This document shows, one piece after another, positions 12,162 to 26,342 of a stretch of DNA of 64,000 nt. The DNA is taken from NCBI GenBank assembly GCA_035610835.1, contig JAYJML010000050.1, positions 62,001-126,000 of the forward strand. Direction: 5' to 3'. A model generated the notes under the pieces. That model was not told the origin of the DNA. It did not search any database and was given only the letters and a program-made list of their open reading frames with translations. The position numbers and the translations under genes were made by a program. The DNA comes from Ophiura sarsii (taxonomy: Eukaryota > Echinodermata > Ophiuroidea > Amphilepidida > Ophiuridae). The first letter of the stretch is position 1; each line of letters begins with the position of its first letter.

Positions 12162-13646
12162 CTAGACATGACCTGTGATCGGAGATCACGAATATTAGTC
12201 GGGTGTGTTACATGTTAACCCCTTCGAGTGGTAAATGGAGTAAATAAATACAGTTGAACCCCTAGTGACCTTTTCTTGACCTCTGACCCAAAACTTGTAA
12301 TTGACTTTTTTGCTTGGCTGATCAATGCGCACAAGAAAAAGGTAGTCCCGTCAAAATCGGAGCATGTTTTAAGATTTTCACTTGTAAAGTTCAATGACCT
12401 CTAGTGACCCCGTGTGACATGTCACTTTTACTGGAGAAGGACCCTATATGAACATGGATGAGAGGAACCTTTTGGCTAATTCTGACAATCATAGGTCATT
12501 TCCTCTCGGACAAGTAGCATTTTGAGTGAATGGAGTGAAAATTTACATTTTGACCCCTAGTGACCCCAAATATTTTTTGATTTTAAAAACCGAACTATTG
12601 TACATGCGTACGGTCAAAAGGAATATGTTGACCAATTCTGACGATCCTAGATCATTTCACTAAATTGCAAATGCGTTTTTAGTGAAAATCACGTTTTGAC
12701 CCCTAGTGACCTTTTTTTGACCTCTGACCCAAAACTTGTATTTGACTTTTTTGCTTGGCTGATCAATGCGCACAAGAAAAAAGTAGTCTTGTTAAAATCG
12801 GAGCATGTCTTAAGATTTTCACCTGTATAGTTCAATGACCTCTAGTGACCTCGTGTAACATGTCACTTTTAGTGGAGAAGGACCCTATATGGACATGGAT
12901 AAGAGGAATCTTTTGACCAATTCTGACAATCATAGGTCATTATCTCTCGGACAAGTAGTATTTTGAGTGCGAGGAGTGAAAATGTACATTTTGACCCCTA
13001 GTGACCTTTTTTTGACCTTTGATCTTAACAATATGATTGACTTTTGTTCTTGTCTCATCAATGCCCACAAAATAAAAGAAAACCGGTCAAAATCGGAGCA
13101 TGCCTTATATTTTCCCTCTGTAAAGTTCAATGACCTCTAGTGACCCCGTTTGACATGTCACTTTTAGTGTGGAAGGACCCTATATGAACATTGATCCAAG
13201 GAATCTTTTGACTAATTCTGAGTATCATCAGTCATTTTCCCTCGGACAAGTAGGGTTTTGAGTGAATGGAGTAAAATTTACATTTTGACCCCTGGTGACC
13301 CCAAATGATTTTTAATTTTAAAAACCGTTCTTTTGTACATGCGTACGGTCAAAAGGAATATGTGGACCAATTTTGACAATCCTAGGTCATTTCACTAAAT
13401 TGCAAATGCGTTTTTAGTAAAAATCACGTTTTGACCCCTAGTGACCCCTGTGTGACCTTTGACCCCTTATGCTTTACAACCTGAGTAGTGGTGCACATAA
13501 GGGTTCTTATGACCAAATATGGTTAAAATCGGGTCAATGGTTACGGAGCTATAGGTCCCATGACAGAAAAAGAAAGAAGACGAAGAAAGAAACAGGACGA
13601 ATACAGTATATTAGTCGTTTCTCGACTAATATAAAGAAAGAAAGAA
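12162..13646 (-). mobile_element. Array unit 7, class A2 with one cassette
   Basis: CTAG 12162-12165. Near-copy of unit 4 but with one hairpin cassette added at 13588-13633, so cassette number changed between otherwise recent copies. Confidence 0.8.
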
Positions 13647-15064
13647 CTAGACATGACCTGTGATCGGAGATCACGAATATTAGTCGGGTGTGTTACATGT
13701 TAACCCCTTCGAGTGGTAAATGGAGTAAATAAATACAGTTGAACCCCTAGTGACCTTTTCTTGACCTCTGACCCAAAACTTGTAATTGACTTTTTTGCTT
13801 GGCTGATCAATGCGCACAAGAAAAAGGTAGTCCCGTCAAAATCGGAGCATGTTTTAAGATTTTCACTTGTAAAGTTCAATGACCTCTAGTGACCCCGTGT
13901 GACATGTCACTTTTACTGGAGAAGGACCCTATATGAACATGGATGAGAGGAACCTTTTGACTAATTCTGACAATCATAGGTCATTTCCTCTTGGACAAGT
14001 AGCATTTTGAGTGAATGGAGTGAAAATTTACATTTTGACCCCTAGTGACCCCAAATATTTTTTGATTTTAAAAACCGAACTATTGTACATGCGTACGGTC
14101 AAAAGGAATATGTTGACCAATTCTGACGATCCTAGGTCATTTCACTAAATTGCAAATGCGTTTTTAGTGAAAATCACGTTTTGACCCCTAGTGACCTTTT
14201 CTTGACCTCTGACCCAAAACTTGTAATTGATTTTTTTGCTTGGCTGATCAATGCGCACAAGAAAAAAGTAATCTTGTTAAAATCGGAGCATGTCTTAAGA
14301 TTTTCACTTGTATAGTTCAATGACCTCTAGTGACCTCGTGTAACATGTCACTTTTAGTGGAGAAGGACCCTATATGGACATGGATAAGAGGAATCTTTTG
14401 ACCAATTCTGACAATCATAGGTCATTATCTCTTGGACAAGTAGTATTTTGAGTGCGAGGAGTAAAAATGTACATTTTGACCCCTAGTGACCTTTTATTGA
14501 CCTTTGATCTTAACGGTATGATTAACTTTTGTTCTTGTCTTATCAATGCCCACAAAATAAAAGAAACCCGGTCAAAATCGAAGCATGCCTTATATTTTTC
14601 CCCTGTAAAGTTCAATGACCTCTAGTGACCTCGTTTGATATGTCACTTTTAGTGTTGAAAGGACCCTATATGAACATTGATCAAAGGAATCTTTTGACTA
14701 ATTCTGAGTATCATCAGTCATTTTCCCTCGGACAAGTAGGGTTTTGAGTGAATGGAGTAAAATTTACATTTTGACCCCTAGTGACCCCAAATGATTTTTA
14801 ATTTTAAAAACCATTCTTTTGTACATGCGTACGGTCAAAAGGAATATATGGACCAATTCTGACGATCATAGGTCATTTCACTAAATTGCAAATGCGTTTT
14901 TAGTAAAAATCACGTTTTGACCCCTAGTGACCCCTGTGTGACCTTTGACCCCTTATGCTTTTCAACCTAAGTAGTAGTGCACATAAGGGTTCTTATGACC
15001 AAATATGGTCAAAATCGGCTCAACGGTTACGGAGCTATAGGTCCCATGACAGAAAAAGAAAGAA
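13647..15064 (-). mobile_element. Array unit 8, class A2
   Basis: CTAG 13647-13650. Same organisation as units 4 and 7, no cassette, short AGAAAAAGAAAGAA tract at the 5' side. Confidence 0.8.
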
Positions 15065-16620
15065 CTAGACATGGACTGTGATCGGAGATCACGAATATTA
15101 GTCGAGTGTGTTACATGTTAACCCCTTCGAGTGGTAAATGGAGTAAATAAATACAGTTGAACCCCTAGTGACCTTTTCTTGACCTCTGACCCAAAACTTG
15201 TAATTGACTTTTTTGCTTGGCTGATCAATGCGCACAAGAAAAAGGTAGTCCCGTCAAAATCGGAGCATGATTTAAGATTTTCACCTGTAAAGTTCAATGA
15301 CCTCTAGTGACCATGTGTGACATGTCACTTTTAGTGGAGAAGGACCCTATATGAACATGGATGAGAGGAATCTTTTGACTAATTCTGACAATCATAGGTC
15401 ATTTCCTCTCGGACAAGTAGCATTTTGAGTGAATGGAGTGAAAATTTACATTTTGACCCCTAGTGACCCCAAATATTTTTTGATTTTAAAAACCAAACTA
15501 TTGTACATGCGTACGGTCAAAAGGTATATGTTGACCAATTCTGACGATCCTAGGTCATTTCACTAAATTGCAAAAGCGTTTTTAGTGAAAATCACGTTTT
15601 GACCCCTAGTGACCTTTTCTTGACCTCTGACCCAAAATTTGTAATTAACTTTTTTGCTTGGCTGATCAATGCGCACAAGAAAAAAGTAGTCTCGTCAAAA
15701 TCGGAGCATGTCTTAAGATTTTCACCTGTATAGTTCAATGACCTCTAATGACCTCGTGTGACATGTCACTTTTAGTGGAGAAGGACCCTATATGGACATG
15801 GATAAGAGGAATCTTTTGACCAATTCTGACAATTATAGGTCATTATCTCTTGGACAAGTAGTATTTTGAGTGCGAGGAGTGAAAATGTACATTTTGACCC
15901 CTAGTGACCTTTTCTTGACCTTTGATCTTAACAATATGATTGACTTTTGTTCTTGTCTTATCAATGCCCACAAAATAAAAGAAACCCGGTCAAAATCGGA
16001 GCATGCGTTATATTTTCCCCCTGTAAAGTTCAATGACCCCTAGTGACCCTGTTTGACATGTCACTTTTAGTGTGGAAGGACCCTATATGAACATTGATCC
16101 ACGGAATCTTTTGATCAATTCTGAGTATCATCAGTCATTTTCCCTCGGACAAGTAGGGTTTTGAGTGAATGGAGTAAAATTTACATTTTGACCCCTAGTG
16201 ACCCCAAATGATTTTTAATTTTAAAAACCGTTCTTTTGTACATGCGTACGGTCAAAAGGAATATGTGGACCAATTTTGACGATCCTAGGTCATTTCACTA
16301 AATTGCAAATGCGTTTTTAGTGAAAATCACGTTTTGACCCCTAATGACCCCTGTTTGACATATGACCCCAAGGTCATGTTTGACTTTTTTTCTTTTCTTG
16401 TCAATGCGCACAAAGTGTCAAAGTTTGAGCAAAATCGGAGCATGTTGAATCACGTTTTGACCCCTAGTGACCCCTGTGTGACCTTTGACCCAATATGCTT
16501 TACAACCTGAGTAGTGGTGCATAAAAGGGTTCTTATGACCAAATATGGTCAAAATCGGGTCAATGGTTACGGAGCTATAGGTCCCATGACAGGAGAAGAA
16601 GAAGAAAGAAACAGGACGAA
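15065..16620 (-). mobile_element. Array unit 9, class A2 (long form)
   Basis: CTAG 15065-15068. Contains an extra segment at about 16345-16450 (GACATATGACCCCAAGGTCA) seen otherwise only in unit 12, of which it is a near-copy about 3.3 kb apart. A cassette start (AACAGGACGAA, 16608-16620) is cut directly by the next CTAG. Confidence 0.8.
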
Positions 16621-17350
16621 CTAGAGATAATTGTGATCTTAGATCACGGATATTAGTCGAGGGCTTTGACCTTTGACCTTGCTATATGTTGTCAAAGGGC
16701 ACTAACCTTAAATTGTACTATATTTGATAATTGGTTTTATAAATTTCAACCCTGAAGAAGTTAAAAAATACATTTTGAACCCTAATGACCTTTTTTTGAC
16801 CTTTGACCCCAAACTTATGATTGACTTTTTTTCTTGGCTGATCAATGCGCACAAGAAAAAAGTAGTCCGGTCAAAATCAGAGCATGTCTTCAGTTTTACA
16901 CTTGTATAGTTCAATGACCCCTAGTGACCCCGTTTGACATGTCACTTTTAATGGAGAAGCACCCTATATGAACATGGATCCAAGACATCTTTTGACTAAT
17001 TCTGAGTATCATCAGTCATTGCTCTCGGACAAGTAGCATTTTGAGTCAATGAGTTAAAATTTACATTTTGACCTCTAGTGACCCCAAACATTTTTCGATT
17101 TAAAAAACCGAACTATCATACATGCTTACGGTCAAAAGAAATATGTTGACTAATTCTGACGATCATAGGTCATTTCACTAAATTGCAAATGCGTTTTTAG
17201 TGAAAATCACGTTTTGACCCCTAGTTACCCTTGTGTGACCTTTGACCCCTTATGCTTTACAACCTAAGTAGTGGTGCACATAAGGATTCTTATGACTAAA
17301 TATGGTCAAATTCGGGTTGATGGTTACGGAGCTATAGGTCCCATGGCTGA
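16621..17350 (-). mobile_element. Array unit 10, class A1 (short)
   Basis: CTAG 16621-16624. Only about 730 bp; one monomer is missing. The 5' side ends at GGAGCTATAGGTCCCATGG just before a degenerate terminus. Confidence 0.7.
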
Positions 17351-18392
17351 AGAAAGAGATATGAACTGTTATCATAGATCACGAATATATATTAGTCTCA
17401 ACACGTTTTTGTCCTCTGGGGCGTGCCATAGTTTGGCACGTTTTTATGATAAGAAAAGATTATATGTGCATCCCATTTTTCTCAAATAATTTGTTAATCC
17501 TTTATATGATTTGCTGATTCTGTCACTACTTATGTCTTTTGTAGTACTGAGTCCGAAGATGTTTGAATGGAAATCTAACTCCATTTCCGCTTTGTGATAT
17601 TAATTTTTTTGCATTAATTCATACTTTCTATTACAAATGTGTTGATGGAATGCCGTATATGACATTATACGGATATCAACATGACATGACAGTGCTGGAC
17701 AGGACAATCATTCTAGATTTAGGGACATTTACATTTTGACCCCTAGTGACCTTTTCTTGACCTCTGACCCAAAACTTGTAATTGACTTTTTTGCTTGGCT
17801 GATCAATGCGCACAAGAAAAAAGTAGTCCCGTCAAAATCGGAGCATGTCTTAAGAATTTCACTTGTATAGTTCAATGACCTCTAGTGACCCCGTGTGACA
17901 TGTCACTTTTAGTGGAGAAGGACCCTATATGAACATGGATGAGAGGAATCTTTTGACTAATTCTGACAATCATTAGTCATTTCCTCTCGGACAAGTAGCA
18001 TTTTGAGTGATTGGAGTGACAATTTACATTTTGACCCCTACTGACGCTAAATATTTTTCGATTTTAAAAACCGAACTATTATACATGCGTACTGTCCAAA
18101 GGAACATGTTGACCAATTCTCAGCATCCTGTGTCATTTCGCTAAGTAGCAAGGACGTTTTAAGTGAAAATCGCGTTTGACCCCTGTGTGACCTTTGACCT
18201 CTTGTGCTTTAAAACCTGAGTAGTGGTGCACATAAGGGTACTTGTGACCAAATATGGTCAAAATCGGGTCAATGGTTACGGAGCTATAGGTCCCATGACG
18301 GAAGAAGAAGAAGGAAACAGGACGAATACAGTATATTAGTTGTTTCTCAACTAATATAATACAGTATATTAGTCGTTTCTCGACTAATATAA
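17351..18392 (-). mobile_element. Array unit 11, degenerate A terminus with unique segment
   Basis: The 3' end lacks CTAG; a decayed hairpin (GTTATCaTAGATCAC) and ATATATTAGTC remain at 17365-17397. A roughly 310-bp non-monomer segment (17391-17700) is shared with unit 17. Two hairpin cassettes at 18313-18391. Confidence 0.65.
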
Positions 18393-19934
18393 CTAGACAT
18401 GGACTGTGATCGGAGATCACAAATATTAGTCGAGTGTGTTACATGTTAACCCCTTCGAGTGGTAAATGGAGTAAATAAATACAGTTGAACCCCTAGTGAC
18501 CTTTTCTTGACCTCTGACCCAAAACTTGTAATTGACTTTTTTGCTTGGCTGATCAATGCGCACAAGAAAAAGGTAGTCCCGTCAAAATCGGAGCATGATT
18601 TAAGATTTTCACCTGTAAAGTTCAATGACCTCTAGTGACCATGTGTGACATGTCACTTTTAGTGGAGAAGGACCCTATATGAACATGGATGAGAGGAATC
18701 TTTTGACTAATTCTGACAATCATAGGTCATTTCCTCTCGGACAAGTAGCATTTTGAGTGAATGGAGTGAAAATTTACATTTTGACCCCTAGTGACCCCAA
18801 ATATTTTTTTATTTTAAAAACCTAACTATTGTACATGCGTACGGTCAAAAGGTATATGTTGACCAATTCTGACGATCCTAGCTCATTTTACTAAATTGCA
18901 AAAGCGTTTTTAGTGAAAATCACGTTTTGACCCCTAGTGACCTTTTCTTGACCTCTGACCCAAAACTTGTTATTGATTTTTTTGCTTGGCTGATCAATGC
19001 GCACAAGAAAAAAGTAGTCTCGTTAAAATCGGAGCATGTCTTAAGATTTTCACCTGTATAGTTCAATGACCTCTAGTGACCTCGTGTGATATGTCACTTT
19101 TAGTGGAGAAGGACCCTATATGGACATGGATAAGAGGAATCTTTTGACCAATTCTGACAATTATAGGTCATTATCTCTTGGACATGTAGTATTTTGAGTG
19201 CAAGGAGTGAAAATGTACATTTTGACCCCTAGTGACCTTTTCTTGACCTTTGATCTTAACAATATGATTGACTTTTGTTCTTGTCTCATCAATGCCCACA
19301 AAATAAAAGAAACCCGGTCAAAATCGGAGCATGCGTTATATTTTCCCCTTGTAAAGTTCAATGACCCCTAGTGACCCTGTTTGACATGTCACTTTTAGTG
19401 TGGAAGGACCCTATATGAACATTGATCTACGGAATCTTTTGATTAATTCTGAGTATCATCAGTCATTTTCCCTCGGACAAGTAGGGTTTTGAGTGAATGG
19501 AGTAAAATTTACATTTTGACCCCTAGTGACCCCAAATGATTTTTAATTTTAAAAACCGTTCTTTTGTACATGCGTACGGTCAAAAGGAATATGTGGACCA
19601 ATTTTGACGATCCTAGGTCATTTCACTAAATTGCAAATGCGTTTTTAGTGAAAATCACGTTTTGACCCCTAATGACCCCTGTTTGACATATGACCCCAAG
19701 GTCATGTTTGACTTTTTTTCTTTTCTTGTCAATGCGCACAAAGTATCAAAGTTTGAGCAAAATCGGAGCATGTTGAATCACGTTTTGACCCCTAGTGACC
19801 CCTGTGTGACCTTTGACCCAATATGCTTTACAACCTGAGTAGTGGTGCATAAAAGGGTTCTTATGACTAAATATGGTCAAAATCGGGTCAATGGTTACGG
19901 AGCTATAGGTCCCATGACAGGAGAAGAAGAAGAA
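18393..19934 (-). mobile_element. Array unit 12, class A2 (long form)
   Basis: CTAG 18393-18396. Near-copy of unit 9, including the GACATATGACCCCAAGGTCA segment at about 19685. No cassette. Confidence 0.8.
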
Positions 19935-20981
19935 CTAGAGATAATTGTGATCTTAGATCACGGATATTAGTCGAGGGCTTTGACCTTTGACCTTGCTATA
20001 TGTTGTCAAAGGGCAATAACCTTAAGTTGTACTATATTTGATAATTGTTTTTATAAATTTCAGCCCTGAAGTAGTTAAAAAAACACATTTTGAACCATAA
20101 TGACCTTTTCTTGACCTTTGACTCCAAACTTATAATTGACTTTTTTTCTTGGCTTATCAATGCGCACAAGAAAAAAGTAGTCCGGTCAAAATCAGAGCAT
20201 TTCTTAAGTTTTACACTTGTATAGTTCAATGACCCCTAGTGACCCCGTTTGAAATGTCACTTTTTATGGAGAAGCACCCTATATGAACATGGATAAGAGA
20301 AATCTTTTCACAAATTCTGACAATCATCGGTCATTTCGTCTCGGACAAGTAGTATTTTGAGTGCGCGGAGTGAAAATGTACATTTTGACCCCTAGGGACC
20401 TTTTTTTGACCTTTGACCTTAACGGTATGATTGTATTTTGTTCTTGTCTCATCAATGCCCACATAATAAAAGAAACCCGGTCAAAATCGGAGCATGTCTT
20501 ATATTTTCCCACTGTAAAGTTCAATGACCCCTAGTGACCCCGTTTGACATTCCACTTTTAGTGGAGAAGCACCCTATATGTACATGGATCGAAGGAATCT
20601 TTTGACTAATTCTGAGTATCATCAGTCATTTTACCTCGGACAAGTAAGGTTTTGAGTGAATGGAGTAAAATTTACATTTTGACCCCTAGTAACCCCAAAC
20701 ATTTCTTGATTTAAAAAACCGAACTATTATATATGCGTACGGTCAAAAGGAATTTGTTGGCCAGTTTTCAAGATCCTAGGTCATTTCAATAAATTGCAAA
20801 TGCGTTTTAAGTGAAAATCACGTTTTGACCCGTAGTTACCCATGTGTGACCTTTGACCCCTTATGCTTTACAACCTGAGTAGTGGTGCACATAAAGGTAC
20901 TTATGACTAAATATGGTCAAAATCGACTAAATGGTTACGGAGCTATAGGCCTAATGACAGGAGAAAGAAAGAAAGAAAGAA
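19935..20981 (-). mobile_element. Array unit 13, class A1
   Basis: CTAG 19935-19938; standard 1.05-kb unit, 66-codon minus frame at 20324-20524, (GAAA)n at the 5' side. Confidence 0.8.
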
Positions 20982-22188
20982 CTAGAGATAATTGTGATCT
21001 TAGATCACGGATATTAGTCGAGGGCTTTGACCTTTGACCTTGCTATATGTTGTCAAAGGGCAATAACCTTAAGTTGTACTATATGTGATAATTGTTTTTA
21101 TAAATTTCAGCCCTGAAGTAGTTAAAAAAATACATTTTGAACCCTAATGACCTTTTCTTGACCTTTGACCCCAAACTTATAATTGACTTTTTTTCTTGGC
21201 TTATCAATGCGCACAAGAAAAATTAGTCCGGTCAAAATCAGAGCATGTCTTCAGTTTTACACCTGTATAGTTCAATGACCCCTAGTGACCCCGTTTGACA
21301 TGTCACTTTTAATGGAGAAGCACCCTATTTGAACATGGATAAGAGGAATCTTTTGACAAATTCTGACAATCATCGGTCATTTCGTCTCGGACAAGTAGTA
21401 TTTTGAGTGCGCGGAGTGAAAATGTACATTTTGACCCCTAGGGACCTTTTCTTGACCTTTGACCTTAATGGTATGATTGACTTTTGTTCTTGTCTCATCA
21501 ATGCCCACATAATAAAAGAAACCCAGTCAAAATCGGAGCATGCCTTATATTTTCCCCCTGTAAAGTTCAATGACCCCTAGTGACCCCGTTTGACATTTCA
21601 TTTTTAGTGGAGAAGCACCCTATATGTACATGGATCCAAGGAATCTTTTGACCAATTCTGAGTATCATCAGTCATTTTCCCTCGGACAAGTAGGGTTTTG
21701 AGTGAATGGAGTAAAATTTACATTTTGACCCCTAGTAACCCCAAACATTTTTCGATTTAAAAAACCGAACTATTATACATGCGTACGGTCAAAAGGAATA
21801 TGTTGGCCAATTCTCAAGATCCTAGGTCATTTCAATAAATTGCAAATGCGTTTTAAGTGAAAATCACGTTTTGGCCCCTAGTTACCTTTGTGTGACCTTT
21901 GACCCCTTATGCTTTACAACCTGAGTAGTGGTGCACATAAGGGTACTTATGACCAAATATGTTCAAAATCGGCTCAATGGTTACGGAGCTATAGGCCTTA
22001 TGACAGGAGAAAGAAAGAAAGAAAGAAAGAAAGAAGAAGAAGAAACAGCTAGAATACAGTATATTAGTCGTTTCTCGACTAATATAAAGAAAGAAGAAAC
22101 AGCTAGAATACAGTATATTAGTCGTTTCTCGACTAATATAAAGAAACAGGACGAATACAGTATATTAGTCGTTTCTCGACTAATATAA
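20982..22188 (-). mobile_element. Array unit 14, class A1 with three cassettes
   Basis: CTAG 20982-20985. Three hairpin cassettes at 22042-22188. The last ends AATATAA directly against the next CTAG, which shows the terminal cassette base adjoining the neighbouring 3' terminus. Confidence 0.8.
22042..22188 (-). repeat. Hairpin cassette run (three copies)
   Basis: Each ~45-bp cassette contains TATATTAGTCG-tttct-CGACTAATATA, an 11-bp perfect stem with a 5-nt loop. On the minus strand it starts TTATATTAGTCGAGAAACGA. Copies are separated by AAGAAAGAAG. Confidence 0.85.
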
Positions 22189-23617
22189 CTAGACATGACC
22201 TGTGATCGGAGATCACGAATATTAGTCGGGTGTGTTACATGTTAACCCCTTCGAGTGGTAAATGGAGTAAATAAATACAGTTGAACCCCTAGTGACCTTA
22301 TCTTGACCTCTGACCCAAAACTTGTAATTGACTTTTTTGCTTGGCTGATCAATGCGCACAAGAAAAAGGTAGTCCCGTCAAAATCGGAGCATGTTTTAAG
22401 ATTTTCACTTGTAAAGTTCAATGACCTCTAGTGAACCCGTGTGACATGTCACTTTTAGTGGAGAAGGACCCTATATGAACATGGATGAGAGGAACCTTTT
22501 GACTAATTCTGACAATCATAGGTCATTTCCTCTCGGACAAGTAGCATTTTGAGTGAATGGAGTGAAAATTTACATTTTGACCCCTAGTGACCCCAAATAT
22601 TTTTTGATTTTAAAAACCGAACTATTGTACATGCGTACGGTCAAAAGGAATATGTTGACCAATTCTGACGATCCTAGGTCATTTCACTAAATTGCAAATG
22701 CGTTTTTAGTGAAAATCACGTTTTGACCCCTAGTGACCTTTTCTTGACCTCTGATCCAAAACTTGTAATTGATCTTTTTGCTTGGCTGATCAATGCGCAC
22801 AAGAAAAAAGTAGTCCCGTTAAAATCGGAGCATGTCTTAAGATTTTCACCTGTATAGTTCAATGACCTCTAGTGACCTCGTGTGACATGTCACTTTTAGT
22901 GGAGAAGGACCCTATATGGACATGGATAAGAGGAATCTTTTGACAAATTCTGACAATCATAGGTCATTATCTCTCGGACAAGTAGTATTTTGAGTGCGAG
23001 GAGTGAAAATGTACATTTTGACCCCTAGTGACCTTTTCTTGACCTTTGATCTTAACAATATGATTGACTTTTGTTCTTGTCTCATCAATGTTCACAAAAT
23101 AAAAGAAACCCGGTCAAAATCGGAGCATGCCTTATATTTTCCCTTTGTAAAGTTCAATGACCTCTAGCGACCCCGTTTGACATGTCACTTTTAGTGTGGA
23201 AGGACCCTATATGAACATTGATCCAAGGAATCTTTTGACAAATTCTGAGTATCATCAGTCATTTTCCCTCGGACAAGTAGGGTTTTGAGTGAATGGAGTA
23301 AAATTTACATTTTGACCCCTAGTGACCTCAAATATTTTTTGATTAAAAAACCCGTTCTTTTGTACATGCGTACGATCAAAAGAAATATGTTGACCAATTC
23401 TGACGATCATAGGTCATTTCACTAAATTGCAAATGCGTTTTTAGTAAAAATCACGTTTTGACCCCTAGTGACCCCTGTGTGACCTTTGACCCCTTATGCT
23501 TTTTAACCTGAGTAGTGGTGCACATAAGGGTTCTTATGACTAAATATGGTCAAAATCGGCTCAACGGTTACGGAGCTATAGGTCCCATGACAGAAAAAGA
23601 AAGAAAGAAAGAAAGAA
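22189..23617 (-). mobile_element. Array unit 15, class A2
   Basis: CTAG 22189-22192; body as unit 4; long AGAAAGAAAGAAAG tract at the 5' side, no cassette. Confidence 0.8.
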
Positions 23618-24715
23618 CTAGAATTGAGTGTCGTCTCAGACGACGAATATTAGTCGCGCATTGAAGTTATTTGTTATGTTGAACTCTGTGTGACATTTTT
23701 GGCCTGTTATGCTTGACACTCTGGGTAGTGGTGGCCATGACTATGAGGGTATTTATGACTAAATATGGTCAAAATCGGCCAAATGGTTACGGAGCTATTA
23801 GTTTCATGACGGAAGAAAGACCTTTTACCACTGTATCACAACGTAGGTTTACCTTATCTGGCAATACCAGCGAAGACACAAGTATCAGCATTAAAATGCA
23901 AGACCGTTTTAAGTGAAAATCACATTTTGACCCCAAGTGACCTTTTCTTGACCTTTGACCCCAAACTTATGATTGACTTTTTTTCTAGGCTCATCGATGC
24001 GCACATAACAAAAGTAATCTGGTCTAAATCAGAACAAGTCTTAAGTTTTACACCTGTACAGTTCAATGACCCTAGTGACCCCATGTGACATGTCACTTTT
24101 AGTGGAGAAGCAACCTATATGAACATGGATGGGAGGAATCTTTTGACCAATTCTGACAATCATAGATCATTTCCTCTCGCTTTTGTTCTTGTCTCATCAA
24201 TGCCCACAAAATAAAACAAACCCGGTCAAAATCGGAGCATGTCTTACATTTTCCTTCTGTAAAGTTCAATGACCCCTAGTGACCCCATGTGACATGTCAC
24301 TTTTAGTTGAGAAGCAATTAATATGAACATGGATGGGAGCAATATTTTGACCAATTCTGAGTATCATCAGTCATTTTCCCTCGGACAAGTAGGGTTTTGA
24401 GTGAATGGAGTAAAATTTACATTTTGACCCCTAGTGACCCTAAATATGTTTTGATTTAAAAAACCGAACTATTGTACATGCGTACGGTCAAAAGGAATAT
24501 GTTGACCAATTCTGACGATTATAGGTCATTTCACTAAATTGCAAATGCGTTTTAAGTGAAAATCACGTTTTGACCCCTAGGGACCCCTGTGTGACATTTG
24601 ACCCCTTATGCTTTACAACCTCAGTAGTGGTGCACATAAGGGTACTTATGACCAAATATGGTCAAAATCGGCTCAATGGTTACGGAGCTATAGGTCTTAT
24701 GACAGGAGAAAGAAA
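23618..24715 (-). mobile_element. Array unit 16, class A3
   Basis: CTAG 23618-23621 with hairpin GTCGTCTcAGACGAC and ATATTAGTCGCGC. The 3' region to about 23830 differs from A1/A2 and is shared with the fragment at 59171. It joins standard monomers further right. Confidence 0.75.
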
Positions 24716-25060
24716 GATATATATATTAGTCTCAACACGTTTTTGTCCTCTGGGGCGTGCCATAGTTTGGCGCGATTTTATGATAAGAAAAGATTATATG
24801 TGCATCCCGTTTTTCTCAAATAATTTGTTAATCCTTTATATGATTTGCTGATTCTGTCACTACTTATGTCTTTTGTAGTACTGAGTCCGAAAATGTTTGA
24901 AAGGAAATCTAACTCCATTTCCGCTTTGTGATATTAATTTTTTTGCATTAATTCATACTTTCTATTACAAATGTGTTGATGGAATGCCGTATATGACATT
25001 ATACGGATATCAACACGACATGCCAGTTACTGGACACGGCAATCATTAATATAAAGACAC

Positions 25061-25349
25061 ACAGGGTAAAATTTAAGACTTGCTCCGATTTTGACCTGTC
25101 ATTCATGGCTCATTTTGTAGGCATTGATGAGACAAGAAAAAAAGTTAATAATTTTTTTTGGGTCAAAGGTCAAGAAAAGGTCACTAGGGGTCCTAATGTA
25201 GTAAAAATGTACATTTCGACCCCTAGTGACCTTTTTTTGACCTTTAACCCCAAAGAAATGATTGACTTTTTTGCTTGTCTTATCAATGCCTACAAAATGA
25301 GCCATGATTGGTCAATATCGGAGCATGTCTTACATTATATCCCTGTTTA
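25061..25349. repeat. Palindromic dimer of the array monomer
   Basis: Two monomers joined tail to tail. The left arm runs CAGGGTAAAATTTAAGACTT to GGTCACTAGGGGTCC and the right arm returns through GACCCCTAGTGACC to GGAGCATGTCTTACATT. Arms are about 135 nt around a short centre near 25200, so the strand can fold into a long hairpin. Confidence 0.8.
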
Positions 25350-26098
25350 GGTCAATGACCTCTAGTGATCCCATTTGACATGTCACTTTTAATCGCTGAA
25401 CAGCCTATATGAACATGGATCCAAGGAATCTTTTGACCAATTCTGACAATCATAGGTCATTTCCTCTCGGACAAGTAGCATTTTGAGTGAATGGGGGTGA
25501 ACATGTACATTTTGACCCCTAGTGACCTTTTTTTGACCTTTGACCTTAACAGTATGATTGACTTTTGTTCTTCTCTCATCAATGCCCACAAAATAAAACA
25601 AACCCGGTCAAAATCGGAGCATGTCTTACATTTTCCCCTTTGTAAAGTTCAATGACCCCTAGTGACCCCATGTGACATGTCACTTTTAGTGGAGAAGCAA
25701 CCTATATGAACATGGATAGGAGGAATTTTTTGACCAATTCTGACAATCATAGATCATTTCCTCTCGGACAAGTAGCATTTTGAGTGAATGGGGTGAACAT
25801 GTACATTTTGACCCCTAGTGACCTTTTCTTGACCTTTGACCTTAACGGTATGATTGACTTTTGTTCTTGTCTCATCAATGCCCACAAAATAAAACAAACC
25901 CGGTTAAAATCGGAGCATGTCTTACATTTTCCCCCTGTAAAGTTCAATGACCCCTTGTGACCCCTGTGCGACATGTGACACCTTGTGCTTTAAAACCTGA
26001 GTAGTGGTGCACATAAGAGTACTTCTGACCAAACATGGTCAACATCGGCTCAATGGTGACGGAGCTATAGGTCCCATGACAGAAGAAGAAGAAGAAGA

Positions 26099-26342
26099 AG
26101 AAACAGGACGAATACAGTATATTAGTCGTTGACACGACTAATATAAAGAAAGAAGAAGAAAGAAAGAAACAGGACAAATACAGTATATTAGTCGTTTCTC
26201 GACTAATATAAAGAAGGAAAGAAGAAAGAAAGAAACAGGACAAATACAGTATATTAGTCGTTTCTCGACTAATATAAGAAGAAAGAAGAAGAAGAAAGAA
26301 ACAGGACGAATACAGTATATTAGTCGTTTCTCGACTAATATA
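26099..26342 (-). repeat. Hairpin cassette run (four copies)
   Basis: Four cassettes separated by GAAGAAAGAA tracts. The first has loop variant CGttgacaCG (at about 26128), which leaves the stem intact. Confidence 0.85.
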
